From: Verrucomicrobiales bacterium
Lineage (GTDB): Bacteria; Verrucomicrobiota; Verrucomicrobiia; Limisphaerales; J093
NCBI GenBank assembly: GCA_024233215.1
Contig: JACKPW010000016.1
Location: 62,001-126,000, forward strand
Reading direction: 5' to 3'
Length of the DNA: 64,000 nt
The position numbers and the translations under genes are program-made. Below are positions 18,101-26,494 of this stretch, in pieces. The notes under the pieces were generated by a model, which saw only the letters and a program-made list of their open reading frames with translations, searched no databases and was not told the origin of the DNA. The stretch's first letter is position 1; every line of letters starts with the position of its first letter.

Positions 18101-20451
18101 GCCAGTTGGTCCACGGCGAGGCTTGTCGCGGCGTCCGCATTCATCATCTCGCGCAGGATGGACAGCCAGAGGGCCTGCTCGCGATTGGAGAGGTTGAGCG
18201 GCCGCATCAGGGACGCGGCCTCCTCCAGATCGCGCACCAGTGGACGGGCCTGGAAGACCTGGGTGACGTTCTCGTCCCGCTGGAGGAAACCCGCCCGTTC
18301 CAACCATGAGATGGCGGTGCGCACCTTGGTGTCCGCGCTCCGATCCTCCAGCGCGATGTCGGTTTCAACATCCTCATCCCGCAGGATTTCGCCGGTGGTG
18401 AGCACGACCTCGTCCTTGCCACCGCGGGCCGCCTTGCGCAACCCGCGCAGAATCTGGGCGATGTCGCGCCGGCTCAGTTCGGAACCCGCCCCCAGCCGGA
18501 ACTGCTCTTCGCAGTCCGCCTCGTCATACAGCAGCACGCACTCCGCCCGTTGATTGTCCCGGCCCGCCCGCCCCGCCTCCTGCAGGTAGTTCTCGAGGGA
18601 CCCCGGGGTGTCGGCGTGGATGACCAGCCGCACGTCCTCCTTGTCCACCCCCATGCCGAACGCGTTGGTGGCGCAGATCACCTGCAGTTCGCCGGCAAGG
18701 AAGTCGTCCTGCACCTGCTTCTTCACCGACGGCGTGAGACCGGCGTGGAAGTGGGCGACGCGCCAGCCCTTCTCCCGGAGGAACTCCGCCGTCTCCTCGC
18801 AGGGCCGGCGTTTGGCCCGGAAGACGATGGCGCTGCCGGATCCGCCGGGCGGCAGCCGCTCCTGGAGCAGGTCATGCACCCGTTCCAGCTTCTCGTGGCC
18901 GGTGATCAGCTTGACCTCGAACACCAGGTTCTTCCGTTCCACGCCGCCCTCGAAGCAGCGCAGCTCGAGGCCCGCCTCCTCCCGAAAGAACTTCAGGATC
19001 TCCTCCTTCACCTCCCGCTTGGCCGTGGCCGTGAAGCAGGCAATCGGCGCGATGCGACCCCCGTTATCCCGCGAGAACTCCCGGATGAAGCGGCCGGCGT
19101 AGAGGTAGTCGGTGCGAAAATCATGACCCCACTTCGACAGACAATGCGCCTCGTCAAACACCCAGCAGCCGATCTCACGTTGTCGGATCGCGTCGCGGAA
19201 AGACTTGTTCCGCGTCTGCTCGGGCGAGACATACAGCAATGCCACGTCGCCCAGCCGCACTCGTCGCAACACGTCGCCACGTTCCGGCGGAGTGAGCAAT
19301 CCGTACAGGGCTGCGGCAAAGGGGGTGCCCGTGCGGCGCACCAGGCCGTCCACCTGGTCCTTCATCAGCGCCTGCAAGGGGGAGAACACGACCGTCAACA
19401 CCCCCCGCCGGTGATTGCGCGCCAGGGCGGGAACCTGGAAGCAAAGCGACTTGCCCCCGCCCGTCGGCAGGATGGCCAGCAGCGATTCCTCCCGCATGCC
19501 GGCCTCCACGATGTCGCGTTGCAGGCTGCCTCCCGCCGGATTGGCTGGAGTGGGGCGAAAATCCTCGAACTCGAAGAACCGCTTGAGCTGCGCTCGGGAG
19601 TCGTGGACCTGGCGGCAGTAGGCGCAGTCCGAACGGTCACACGGCCGTTCGCGCCAGCGCGCGAGGAGTCCGCCGGTCAACGGATGTTCCAGCCGTACCC
19701 AGGGCGGCAGCACGGAATTGCCACCGGCCACCCGCAGCCAGGTTGCCGCATAGGCGACCGCATGCCGCTGGGCGCGGGTTTGCAGCAGCGTCGCGTCCAC
19801 CGGAACACTGGCACAGGCTCTTCCAGGCAACCATCCACGCAACAGCTCCACCGCGCGTGCCGCGGGAGGACACCTGCCCCCGAGCGACTCGAAGAACCGC
19901 GCCATGCCCGCGGCCAGTCGGTCTTCCCCGTGGTCCGGCGTGGCCAGCAGAAAGTGCAGCAGGTCGAACAGGCCCGGCTCGGTCTGGCGCAGGCCGGCAA
20001 AGGAACGCCATTCATCCGCGTACAATGAGGCCGCCAGCCGCGCGTCGGCCACCGGGTCATTCATGCTCTCGCGGACCAGTTGGTAGTCCTTGACCAGTCG
20101 GTGATACGGATTCTCGGGGAAGGCCAGGGGGGAGAGCACCAAGGTGTCGATCACCGGCAGTTGCTGCACGGGATGCCCCGGGGCGATTTCACGAAGGTAG
20201 GGCAGGTCGTGGCGCGCGAGGTTGTGCCCGAGAACGCAGGAGGCTTCGGCCGCCAAAGGGGCAAGCGCAGCGAGGGTGGCGGTGGGACTGGTGGCGCCGT
20301 TGCTGCCCGCCCTTCGATTCCCCAACACGGCACCGATCTTCAGCAGCGTTCCGCGCGGCGTGATCTCGAGATCGAGGAGGAGCGCGGAACGAAGCAACGC
20401 ATCCGGTCCATCCTCACCGGAAATGCATCCTCGTTGCGCCTCCGTCGCCAT
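15115..20451 (-). CDS. Exonuclease-RecQ-UvrD fusion helicase
   Basis: A 1778-residue protein that joins two superfamily helicases. Residues ~1-150 look like a DEDD exonuclease (LLLDLEITPRG, VLGHNLARHDLPYL, VADARLAA). Residues ~275-700 are a RecQ helicase with a Cys cluster (CDRSDCAYC), Walker A LPTGGGKSLCFQVP, DEAH (VFDEAHCLSKWGHDF) and motif VI (QEAGRAGRDNQR). Residues ~1140-1620 are UvrD/Rep-like with Walker A LAGPGSGKTRTV, DEYQD (FILVDEYQDIDAPQ), GDDDQNIYTFRG and TVHAAKGTEHDHVIL. A role in processing stalled forks or double-strand ends is inferred. The ATG at 20449-20451 is the first in the frame. It could be a single gene family seen elsewhere; I cannot check. Confidence 0.9.
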   Translation of the reverse strand: MATEAQRGCISGEDGPDALLRSALLLDLEITPRGTLLKIGAVLGNRRAGSNGATSPTATLAALAPLAAEASCVLGHNLARHDLPYLREIAPGHPVQQLPVIDTLVLSPLAFPENPYHRLVKDYQLVRESMNDPVADARLAASLYADEWRSFAGLRQTEPGLFDLLHFLLATPDHGEDRLAAGMARFFESLGGRCPPAARAVELLRGWLPGRACASVPVDATLLQTRAQRHAVAYAATWLRVAGGNSVLPPWVRLEHPLTGGLLARWRERPCDRSDCAYCRQVHDSRAQLKRFFEFEDFRPTPANPAGGSLQRDIVEAGMREESLLAILPTGGGKSLCFQVPALARNHRRGVLTVVFSPLQALMKDQVDGLVRRTGTPFAAALYGLLTPPERGDVLRRVRLGDVALLYVSPEQTRNKSFRDAIRQREIGCWVFDEAHCLSKWGHDFRTDYLYAGRFIREFSRDNGGRIAPIACFTATAKREVKEEILKFFREEAGLELRCFEGGVERKNLVFEVKLITGHEKLERVHDLLQERLPPGGSGSAIVFRAKRRPCEETAEFLREKGWRVAHFHAGLTPSVKKQVQDDFLAGELQVICATNAFGMGVDKEDVRLVIHADTPGSLENYLQEAGRAGRDNQRAECVLLYDEADCEEQFRLGAGSELSRRDIAQILRGLRKAARGGKDEVVLTTGEILRDEDVETDIALEDRSADTKVRTAISWLERAGFLQRDENVTQVFQARPLVRDLEEAASLMRPLNLSNREQALWLSILREMMNADAATSLAVDQLALLPELLRYREAGPEPANPEYVSNKVLRVLGDMARAGLLKRDLLLNAFVRHKVADHSRLRLDRVLRFDGQLVNLLADEEPDPEGWMPLNLRLLNQRLSEAAGRDPSDPGVPGDTPSTTIPACSLEMVRALLKSLSEDGRGLAGTHGSIDLKFGSRDSYRVRVRRPWEAIRELADKRRRVASLVCDTLLAKIAPETPPRAEVLVEFSFDELRVAVERDQALRADLKDLDAALERALMFLHEQRVIILQQGLAVFRSAMRIRLQPDARGEQYRAAHYEPLEHHYRERVLQVHVMSEYAKRGIERVQEAFRLVLAYFSLGREEFLRRFLGNKPELLEHATTATSFQRIVTDLSNRTQIKVVTAPLDRNLLVLAGPGSGKTRTVVHRCAWLLRVKRVRPHSVLVCCFNRGAALELRKRLTDLVGPDARGVTVLTYHGLAMRLLGRSFTPTTGAAPGPAPTTPAEPDFDALITDAVKLLRGEQVPAGLEPDEVRDRLLAGFRFILVDEYQDIDAPQYELISAIAGRTLHDADQRLSILAVGDDDQNIYTFRGTNVEFIRRFEQDYEAGVVPLVENYRSTRHIIEVSNQLIAANADRMKTAQPIRIDEHRAMLPPGGDFGEIDRRTAGRVQVIRVGNEPDQAAAVLEELRRLRDVGVDRWDRMAVLGRTHRELAGVRALAEQAGIPVRWMAGRDALPPLHQVREIHGFLRSLATHPSAPVRATQLMARVAQQDPEGGQNPWVAFLRRALEAWREESGDADLPVVEAVEFLYEFCAECRRDFSHGEGVVLSTVHAAKGTEHDHVILTGTWPLETNPDRLEEIRRLFYVGMTRARRSLSVIDRRDCRQSLPAGLNGPSTVKHTFAPTPETVDVDPLDYAPLGLADLHLGYPGRFPAGNPVHTSLARLQPGDRLTLDPVHGSGVTLCEKDGVTVARLSRKAEDAWRPRLDQIIETRVVALVRRRADQETDPERRARCLVPEWEIPLVEIVVRRPDLCRLTAVAT

Positions 20452-20645
20452 GCTTCGGATCGGAGGTTAGACAGCCTAGAGGCGCGCTGTCGACGCATTT
20501 GCGCCGGGGTGACCGTGGGGGCCCCCTTTCGCAATTGCACATGTTATGGGACCGTGAACCGGTTCGGCCGCGCGCGGGTCACTTCTCACGCGTGTTGTCG
20601 TCCCGGCTTCGTGCCCTTCGTTTCCTTTTGTAGCGAGTTGAATGG

Positions 20646-22250
20646 CTACGGCGAAGGGACCCGGTGCCGGAGCACTTTTCCCGGGCGATTCCCCGTGAGT
20701 TGGTCGTCCCGAACCACGGGTACACCGTTCACCAGTACGCAGTGAAAGCCTTCCGCGTAGTGGTGCGGATCCGCGTAGGTGGAGGTGTCGTGCACCGTCT
20801 CCGGATCGAAGATCACAATGTCCGCCCAGTTTCCCGGGCGCAGCAGGCCGCGACTCTCGAAGCGGAAGGTGGTGGCCGGCAGGCTGGTCATCTTGCGAAT
20901 CGCATCCTCCAGCCGCAGCACCTTCAGCTCGCGCACGTAATGGCCGAGCACCCGGGCGTTGTTGCCATAGCCGCGCGGATGCGGCATGCCCTTGCCAAAT
21001 TCCCGAATGCCGCTGTCGCAGGCCACCGACGTGTTCGGGTGGCGCATGAAGGTCCGCAGGTCGTTCTCATCCATGCCGTGGAACACTCCCGAGGCTCCAC
21101 CGTTCCGCTGCAGTTCGAGGATGGTCTCGATCTGGTCGTCCAGGGTGTCCGTGCCCCTCAGCTTGCGCGCCGCCTCGACGATGTTCAGCCCGTTCAACGC
21201 GGGGTCATGGGGATACAGCGCGATGACGGCGTAGGCGTAATCCTCACGGCCGCGCGCGTGGATCTTCCGTCGCATTGCCTCGACGATTCCCTTCTTCGTG
21301 GTCGGCTCTTCCAGCCGTGTGGTGAAGGCCTCGCTCCCACCCTCCAGCGCGTCGTCGGGGATGAGCTGGCTCATGCCGGTGCTGGAGGCGGTGTAGGCGT
21401 ACTGATCCTGGGTGATGTCGAGTCCCTCTGCCCGCGCGGATTCGAGGAGGGAGAGCACCTCCCCGCTCCGGCCCCAGGCCTTCTCACCGCCCAGCTTGAT
21501 GTGGGAAACCTCGACACGGATGCCGGTGGCGCGCGCGATGCGAATGACCTCATCGAGCGAATCGAAGATGCCGGTGCTTTCGTTGCGCTGATGCGTGGCG
21601 TAGAGGCCGTCGTAGCCGGCGACCACCCGGGCCAGTTCGATGATCTCATCGGTTTCGGCGAACACCCCGGGGGAGTAGATCAAGCCGGTGGAAAGGCCGA
21701 CTGCGCCATCCTTCATGGCCCGGGCCACCAACTCGCGCATGCGTTGGAGTTCCTCGGGTGTGGGCGGGCGGTTGAACGCTCCTCCCATGGCTTCGCGCCG
21801 AACGGTCCCGTGGCCGACGAGGGTGGCGAAGTTGAGGGCCGGGTTCGCCCGTTCGATTTCCTTGAAAGCCCGGCCGACGTCGAGCGCGGACACTCCGCAG
21901 TTGCCGGCCACCACCGTGGTCACCCCCATCCGCAGGAAGTTCGCGGCCTCGGGCATCCCTGCCAGTTCGTCCGCGTGGGTGTGCACATCGATGAACCCCG
22001 GCGCGACGATCATCCCCGTGGCGTCGATCTCCGTCCGGCCGTGTCCGGTGATCTGCCCCAGCGCGGTGATCCGGCCGCGTCTGACGGCGATGTCCGCGAA
22101 GTAAGCGGGGTTGCCGGTGCCATCCGCAACGCGCCCGTGGCGGATGACGAGATCGTAGCTGGAGGCCCGGCCGGCAACGGGAAGCACAGCGGCGACCAGT
22201 CCCAGGATGAAACAGCATTTCAAACGCACGGAGGCCACGTTAAGCGCCAA
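20646..22250 (-). CDS. N-acyl-D-amino-acid deacylase / amidohydrolase family, exported
   Basis: Hydrolyses an N-acyl-D-amino acid or a related amide in the periplasm. The metal-dependent hydrolase signature GFIDVHTHADELAGMPEA is present, with GNCGVS and VSHIKLGGEKAWG further on. The closing DIVIFDPETVHD and a C-terminal strand are typical of the family. A hydrophobic signal peptide (FILGLVAAVLPVAGRA) lies near the N-terminus. The frame has no early ATG; TTG at 22250, GTG at 22238 and GTG at 22229 are the candidate starts. The gene's stop faces the 20.45-20.65 kb gap upstream of the RecQ fusion. Confidence 0.85.
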   Translation of the reverse strand: MALNVASVRLKCCFILGLVAAVLPVAGRASSYDLVIRHGRVADGTGNPAYFADIAVRRGRITALGQITGHGRTEIDATGMIVAPGFIDVHTHADELAGMPEAANFLRMGVTTVVAGNCGVSALDVGRAFKEIERANPALNFATLVGHGTVRREAMGGAFNRPPTPEELQRMRELVARAMKDGAVGLSTGLIYSPGVFAETDEIIELARVVAGYDGLYATHQRNESTGIFDSLDEVIRIARATGIRVEVSHIKLGGEKAWGRSGEVLSLLESARAEGLDITQDQYAYTASSTGMSQLIPDDALEGGSEAFTTRLEEPTTKKGIVEAMRRKIHARGREDYAYAVIALYPHDPALNGLNIVEAARKLRGTDTLDDQIETILELQRNGGASGVFHGMDENDLRTFMRHPNTSVACDSGIREFGKGMPHPRGYGNNARVLGHYVRELKVLRLEDAIRKMTSLPATTFRFESRGLLRPGNWADIVIFDPETVHDTSTYADPHHYAEGFHCVLVNGVPVVRDDQLTGNRPGKVLRHRVPSP

Positions 22251-22360
22251 GCGGCGGAATTGGCGAATACTCTTGTCGTTGCCCGAAAGCGGGCCGGTGC
22301 TCGGGCCGTGATTCGGATCGAGGGCTGGCTTGGAACGGTCATTCGTGGTAGGGCGGGAGC

Positions 22361-24733
22361 GTGCAGCTCGAATCCTGGAACCCGTTTGTGCGCTGGCCCC
22401 GGATCTCGTTGATCCTGACCTTGGCGGTGTGCCTGCCGTTGCTGTGGCGCGTGGGAGGATTCCGGGTGAGTTCCGAGACGCGCGTCCTGCTCGAGGGGGA
22501 TTCCCGCAACCTGGCGACCTACGAGAAGGTGGAATCCATCCTCGGCGACACCGAGGTGGTTGTCATCAACCTGCGGTATCCCGACCTGTTCTCGCCGGCG
22601 GGCCTGGATGCGGTCCGCCGAATCAGCGAGGCGTTTACCGATCAGCCCGGCGTGGAGGATGTGAAGAGCCTGACGCACTCCTACAAGCCGGTTCGTCGGG
22701 GGTTCTCTTTCGAGATGGTCCCGTTCGTGCCGGAGGGCCCGCTGAACGAGGACGAGCGGGCCCGGCTCAAGGCGTTTTGTCTGGAGCATCCGTTGGTGCG
22801 GAACGTCCTGGTGTCGGCCGATGGCCGGAACACCCTGATCACCGTGACCTACCGGGGTCGGGTGACCGGTGAGGCCGGGGAGCGGGACCTGACCGAGCGG
22901 GTGAACGAGGTGCTGGCTCCCTTCCGGGCGGAGGGACTGGAATTGTGGGCGGTTGGGCTGCCGCTGGTGGCGGAGGAAATCCGGGCAACGCTCTGGCAGG
23001 ACCTGCGGCGGCTGCTACCGGCGGGTGCGGTGGTGCTGGCCGTGGTGCTGTGGTTGACGTTCCGTTCCTGGCGGGTGCTGGGGGTGGTGGCGTTGAATCA
23101 ACTGGTCGCCCTGGGGCTCATGCCGGGGATCATCGCGGTGGCCGGATTCCGGTTGAGCCTCTTTTCCGCCATGGCGCTGCCACTGCTGGGGGGCATCCAA
23201 TTGACCCTGCTGGCCCACGTGTTCAGCGGACTGCGCCGGGAAATGCAGCGGGGGGGGGCACCGGAGGTCGCATTTCGCGGGATGCTCATGGAAGTCTGGA
23301 AACCCTCCTGTTTCGCCGCGTTGACCACGCTGGTGGGGATGGCGTCGCTGACGGTGGGCGATGTCCAGCAGGTGCGGGACTTTGGCAAACTTGGCGCGCT
23401 GGGTTTGGTGGTGGTCTTCGGTCTCACGTTCGGTCCCGGGTTGGCTGCGTTGAAGCTGCTGGTGTGGCGTTGGCCCGGGGGGTGGGGGGGACGTGGGGCG
23501 GGGCCGCGTGAGTTCGGGGGCGACGCGGTTTCCCGGGCGGATGTGGCCACCCGGTGGACTGGTTGGCTGTCGGTTCATCGCCGGGGCATACTTGTGACCA
23601 GCCTGGGGCTCTTCGCTGCTGCGGCCGTGGGAAGTACCTTCATTCGGACAGACATCCGGGCGGTGGAGTTCCTGGGGCAACAGAGTCCCACACGCCGGTC
23701 GATCGAGGCGCTGGACCGGGTCTACGGCGGGATCAATGTCGTGCAGATCGAGTTCGACGCGGGCCGGGTCGGGGGCATCAACGACCTGGGGTTTCTCCGT
23801 TACCTGGAGACCGTTCACCGGCAGGTGGCCGCGCTTCCGGAACCTTCGGGCGTCTACTCCTACGCCTCCCTGCTCGCGATGATGAACCAGATCTGGGAGG
23901 GCGAGGCTCCCGGATCCCTCCGCCTGCCTGAAAGCCAGATGCTCCTGGGAGTCTTCGTGCTGGCGCTGAAGTCCGCCAATTACCCCTTCCTGTCCGCGCT
24001 CGCGGACGACTCCCAGCGGACCGCCTATCTCGTGGTCCGGACCTCCGACATGCCCGCCCGGGACTACCTTGCCATGATCGAGCGCATCGTGGCCCTGGCT
24101 CGCGAGGGGGCTCCGGGAGCGGTCAAAGTGTCCGCGGCCGCCGGGTTGCACTCCATCCTCGAAGCCGACCAGCGAATCCTGCGCAGCCAGACGCGGAGTC
24201 TCTGGCTGACCCTGGGGTGCGTGGGCCTGGCGCTGGCGATGTTGTGGCGATCGCTTCGGCTCGCCGCGTGGGTGGTGGGGATCAATCTGTTGCCGGTGCT
24301 GCTGGCGGGAAGCACGGCGGCCCTGCTCGGCATCCCACTGAACTCCGTCACGGTGATGGTGGCGGCCACGGTGCTGGGACTGGCCGTGGACGATTCGATC
24401 CATCTGGTGACGCGATGGCGTTCCGCCCGGCTCGCCGGCAGGGCTCCCAACCCGGCCCTGGCGGAGGCGTTCCGGTCCAAGACACGACCCGTTGTATGGA
24501 CAACCGTCATTTTGGTGGCGGTGTTCCTGCTGCCCGGAGCCTCTTCGTTCCCGCCGGCCAGGCACTTCGGCGGTCTGGGTGCGTTCGCGCTGGTGGCGGC
24601 CCTGGCGGGAGTCTTCCTGCCGCTGGGCAGCCGGTTGACTGCCACGGAGACCCCGCCGTCAGGGAGGGACCTCCGGCCGAATGGGACGCCCCCTGTGGAC
24701 ACCGGGGGGAGCGCTGTCAGCTCCTTGGAATGA
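22361..24733 (+). CDS. MMPL/RND-family transporter
   Basis: A 790-residue inner membrane exporter, probably for lipids or hydrophobic molecules. It begins with GTG at 22361 (QLESWNPFVRWPRISLIL). The topology is one membrane segment, a periplasmic loop, five segments, then a second half with the same pattern. The signature AVDDSIHLVTRWRSA falls in the second half, where the family's conserved Asp residue lies, and GQQSPTRRSIEALD opens the second loop. It is divergent from the amidohydrolase, with ~110 bp between them. It could equally be a hopanoid transporter (HpnN-like), but length and context do not decide. Confidence 0.85.
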   Translation: MQLESWNPFVRWPRISLILTLAVCLPLLWRVGGFRVSSETRVLLEGDSRNLATYEKVESILGDTEVVVINLRYPDLFSPAGLDAVRRISEAFTDQPGVEDVKSLTHSYKPVRRGFSFEMVPFVPEGPLNEDERARLKAFCLEHPLVRNVLVSADGRNTLITVTYRGRVTGEAGERDLTERVNEVLAPFRAEGLELWAVGLPLVAEEIRATLWQDLRRLLPAGAVVLAVVLWLTFRSWRVLGVVALNQLVALGLMPGIIAVAGFRLSLFSAMALPLLGGIQLTLLAHVFSGLRREMQRGGAPEVAFRGMLMEVWKPSCFAALTTLVGMASLTVGDVQQVRDFGKLGALGLVVVFGLTFGPGLAALKLLVWRWPGGWGGRGAGPREFGGDAVSRADVATRWTGWLSVHRRGILVTSLGLFAAAAVGSTFIRTDIRAVEFLGQQSPTRRSIEALDRVYGGINVVQIEFDAGRVGGINDLGFLRYLETVHRQVAALPEPSGVYSYASLLAMMNQIWEGEAPGSLRLPESQMLLGVFVLALKSANYPFLSALADDSQRTAYLVVRTSDMPARDYLAMIERIVALAREGAPGAVKVSAAAGLHSILEADQRILRSQTRSLWLTLGCVGLALAMLWRSLRLAAWVVGINLLPVLLAGSTAALLGIPLNSVTVMVAATVLGLAVDDSIHLVTRWRSARLAGRAPNPALAEAFRSKTRPVVWTTVILVAVFLLPGASSFPPARHFGGLGAFALVAALAGVFLPLGSRLTATETPPSGRDLRPNGTPPVDTGGSAVSSLE

Positions 24734-24808
24734 TTGATGTATCCACTGTGATGTGAACATGTTGCAGAGTATGAACGACTTGTCCTGGATATCAATCATT
24801 AGTTATAC
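24729..24808 (+). promoter_or_regulatory. AT-rich promoter with 10-bp inverted repeat, upstream of the hdr-mvh operon
   Basis: A -35 (TTGTCC, 24780-24785) and -10 (TTATAC, 24803-24808) are spaced by 17 nt. AATGATTGAT (24729-24738) is exactly inverted as ATCAATCATT (24791-24800), and the right arm sits in the -35/-10 spacer, an operator-like position. The surrounding ~120 bp is markedly AT-richer than anything nearby. The left arm overlaps the stop codon of the MMPL gene. It would fire rightward into hdrC, leaving a ~180-nt leader. Confidence 0.55.
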
Positions 24809-24994
24809 TAAGATCTCAATGACAAATAGTGAGCAAACATGAACAAAACGTGGTTGGCGGTGTTCCCAGCTGATGGCTAATAGTGGAACCGCAAAATGCA
24901 CAACACCAACCCGGTGCCGGGCCGACCGGCAAGAGAACGCGGGTGGTGGGAGGTCGCAGCGGCGGGATCAGGACGGACAAGCAGGCGCTCTATT

Positions 24995-25579
24995 ATGGAG
25001 ATCAAACGCACGATCAAGTATCAGGCGGACCGGGTGAGAGGCTTCGGGCGCGAGGTCATGAGCGTGCCCGGTTGCGAGAAGCTGAAGGATTGCATCCAGT
25101 GCGGCACCTGCTCCGGCGTGTGTCCTCTGAGCATCTACATGGACTTCACGCCCCGGCAGGTGATGGCGTTGACGCGGGAGGATTTCAAGAACGAGGTGCT
25201 GGCCAGTCACACCATCTGGCTTTGCGCCTCGTGTTACGCCTGCACCGTGGAGTGTCCCCGGGAGATCCGGATCACGGACATCATGTATGAGCTGAAGCAG
25301 CGGGCGATTCATGAGGGCGTCTACCCGAAACGGTTCCCCATCCCGGTGCTGGCCCAGGAATTCACGACCATGGTGCGTCAGCACGGGCGCGTTTCGGAGG
25401 GATTGCTGGTCACCAAGCTGTATCTCAAGACGAACCCGATTGCCGCGCTGGGCATGGCCAAGCTGGGAATGGGGCTGATGAAGACCGGCCGGTTCTCATT
25501 GAAACAGGAGAACATCAAACAGCGTGCCGACCTGGCACGCATCGTCGCGACGGTGGACAACGAAAGCGTGAAAGCCTGA
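24995..25579 (+). CDS. hdrC: Heterodisulfide reductase subunit C (HdrC-like)
   Basis: Small iron-sulfur subunit of a soluble HdrABC complex; it relays electrons between HdrA and HdrB. Two [4Fe-4S] motifs are visible: CIQCGTCSGVCP at ~33-44 and CASCYACTVECPR at ~76-88. I start at the ATG at 24995 (MEIKRTIKYQADRV, 194 residues), which matches the usual HdrC length. An upstream ATG at 24896 would add 33 residues without homology. The gene ends 3 nt before hdrB. Confidence 0.92.
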   Translation: MEIKRTIKYQADRVRGFGREVMSVPGCEKLKDCIQCGTCSGVCPLSIYMDFTPRQVMALTREDFKNEVLASHTIWLCASCYACTVECPREIRITDIMYELKQRAIHEGVYPKRFPIPVLAQEFTTMVRQHGRVSEGLLVTKLYLKTNPIAALGMAKLGMGLMKTGRFSLKQENIKQRADLARIVATVDNESVKA

Positions 25580-25582
25580 ACC

Positions 25583-26458
25583 ATGAGATACGGATATTTT
25601 CCTGGGTGTTCGTTGAAGGGCACGGGGCGTGCCTACGAGGAGTCGCTGCTTCCCGTGATGCAGCATCTCGGGGTGGAAATGGTGGAACTCGATGACTGGA
25701 GCTGCTGCGGCGCCACCGCCTACATGGCGGTGGACGAGGGCAAGGCCTGTGCCCTGGCGGCCCGGAACCTCGCGCTCGCCGAACAGGGCGGTTTTGCCCA
25801 GGTCATGGCTCCCTGCAGTGCCTGCTACCTGGTCTTGAACAAGACCCAGCATTTCATGCAGGACTACCCGGCCATGCGCCGGTTGGTGGACAAGGCCCTC
25901 GGCAGCGTGGGGTTGAAGGTTTCGAACGACACCCCGGTGCGGCATCCGCTGGACATCCTGCTGAACGACGTCGGACTGGATGCCGTGAAGCAGAAGGTGA
26001 CCCGGCCGTTGAAGGGTCTGAAAGTGGCGCCCTACTACGGGTGCCAGATTGTCCGGCCCTATTCCACCTTTGATGACCAGGCCGATCCCGTGAGCATGGA
26101 CCAGTTGCTCCAGGCGCTGGGGGCCGAGGTGATCGACTGGCCGCTCAAGACGAAATGCTGCGGGGGCAGTCTCACCGGCACCCTTCCCGAGGCGGGGCTC
26201 CGGCTCTCCTACATTCTCCTGAAGGAGGCCAAGAAGCGGGGGGCGGACCTGATCGCCACGGTTTGTCCGCTCTGCCAGTTCAACCTCGACGGTTACCACG
26301 ACAAGATCGAGGCGAAGTGGGAGCCGGTGCGCGTGCCCACGGTCTACTTCAGTCAGCTGATGGGACTGGCGTTCGGCATGCCCGCGAACCGGCTCGGGCT
26401 GCAACGGGGGTTCATTCCGATGCCATCGCTGCCCCGCGCAGAGGCGGTGGCCGCCTAG
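25583..26458 (+). CDS. hdrB: Heterodisulfide reductase subunit B (HdrB-like)
   Basis: Catalytic subunit that reduces a disulfide at special non-cubane [4Fe-4S] clusters. Two CCG domains are complete: first FPGCSLKGTG, DWSCCGATAYM and APCSACYLV; second YYGCQIVRPY, KTKCCGGSLTG and VCPLCQFNLDG. The length of 291 residues fits. Bacteria lack coenzyme M/B heterodisulfide, so the true electron acceptor is unknown here. It lies between hdrC (3-nt gap) and hdrA (36-nt gap). Confidence 0.93.
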   Translation: MRYGYFPGCSLKGTGRAYEESLLPVMQHLGVEMVELDDWSCCGATAYMAVDEGKACALAARNLALAEQGGFAQVMAPCSACYLVLNKTQHFMQDYPAMRRLVDKALGSVGLKVSNDTPVRHPLDILLNDVGLDAVKQKVTRPLKGLKVAPYYGCQIVRPYSTFDDQADPVSMDQLLQALGAEVIDWPLKTKCCGGSLTGTLPEAGLRLSYILLKEAKKRGADLIATVCPLCQFNLDGYHDKIEAKWEPVRVPTVYFSQLMGLAFGMPANRLGLQRGFIPMPSLPRAEAVAA

Positions 26459-26494
26459 TTATCGGACCGGCAGGAACAACAGCGAACAGGGTTG

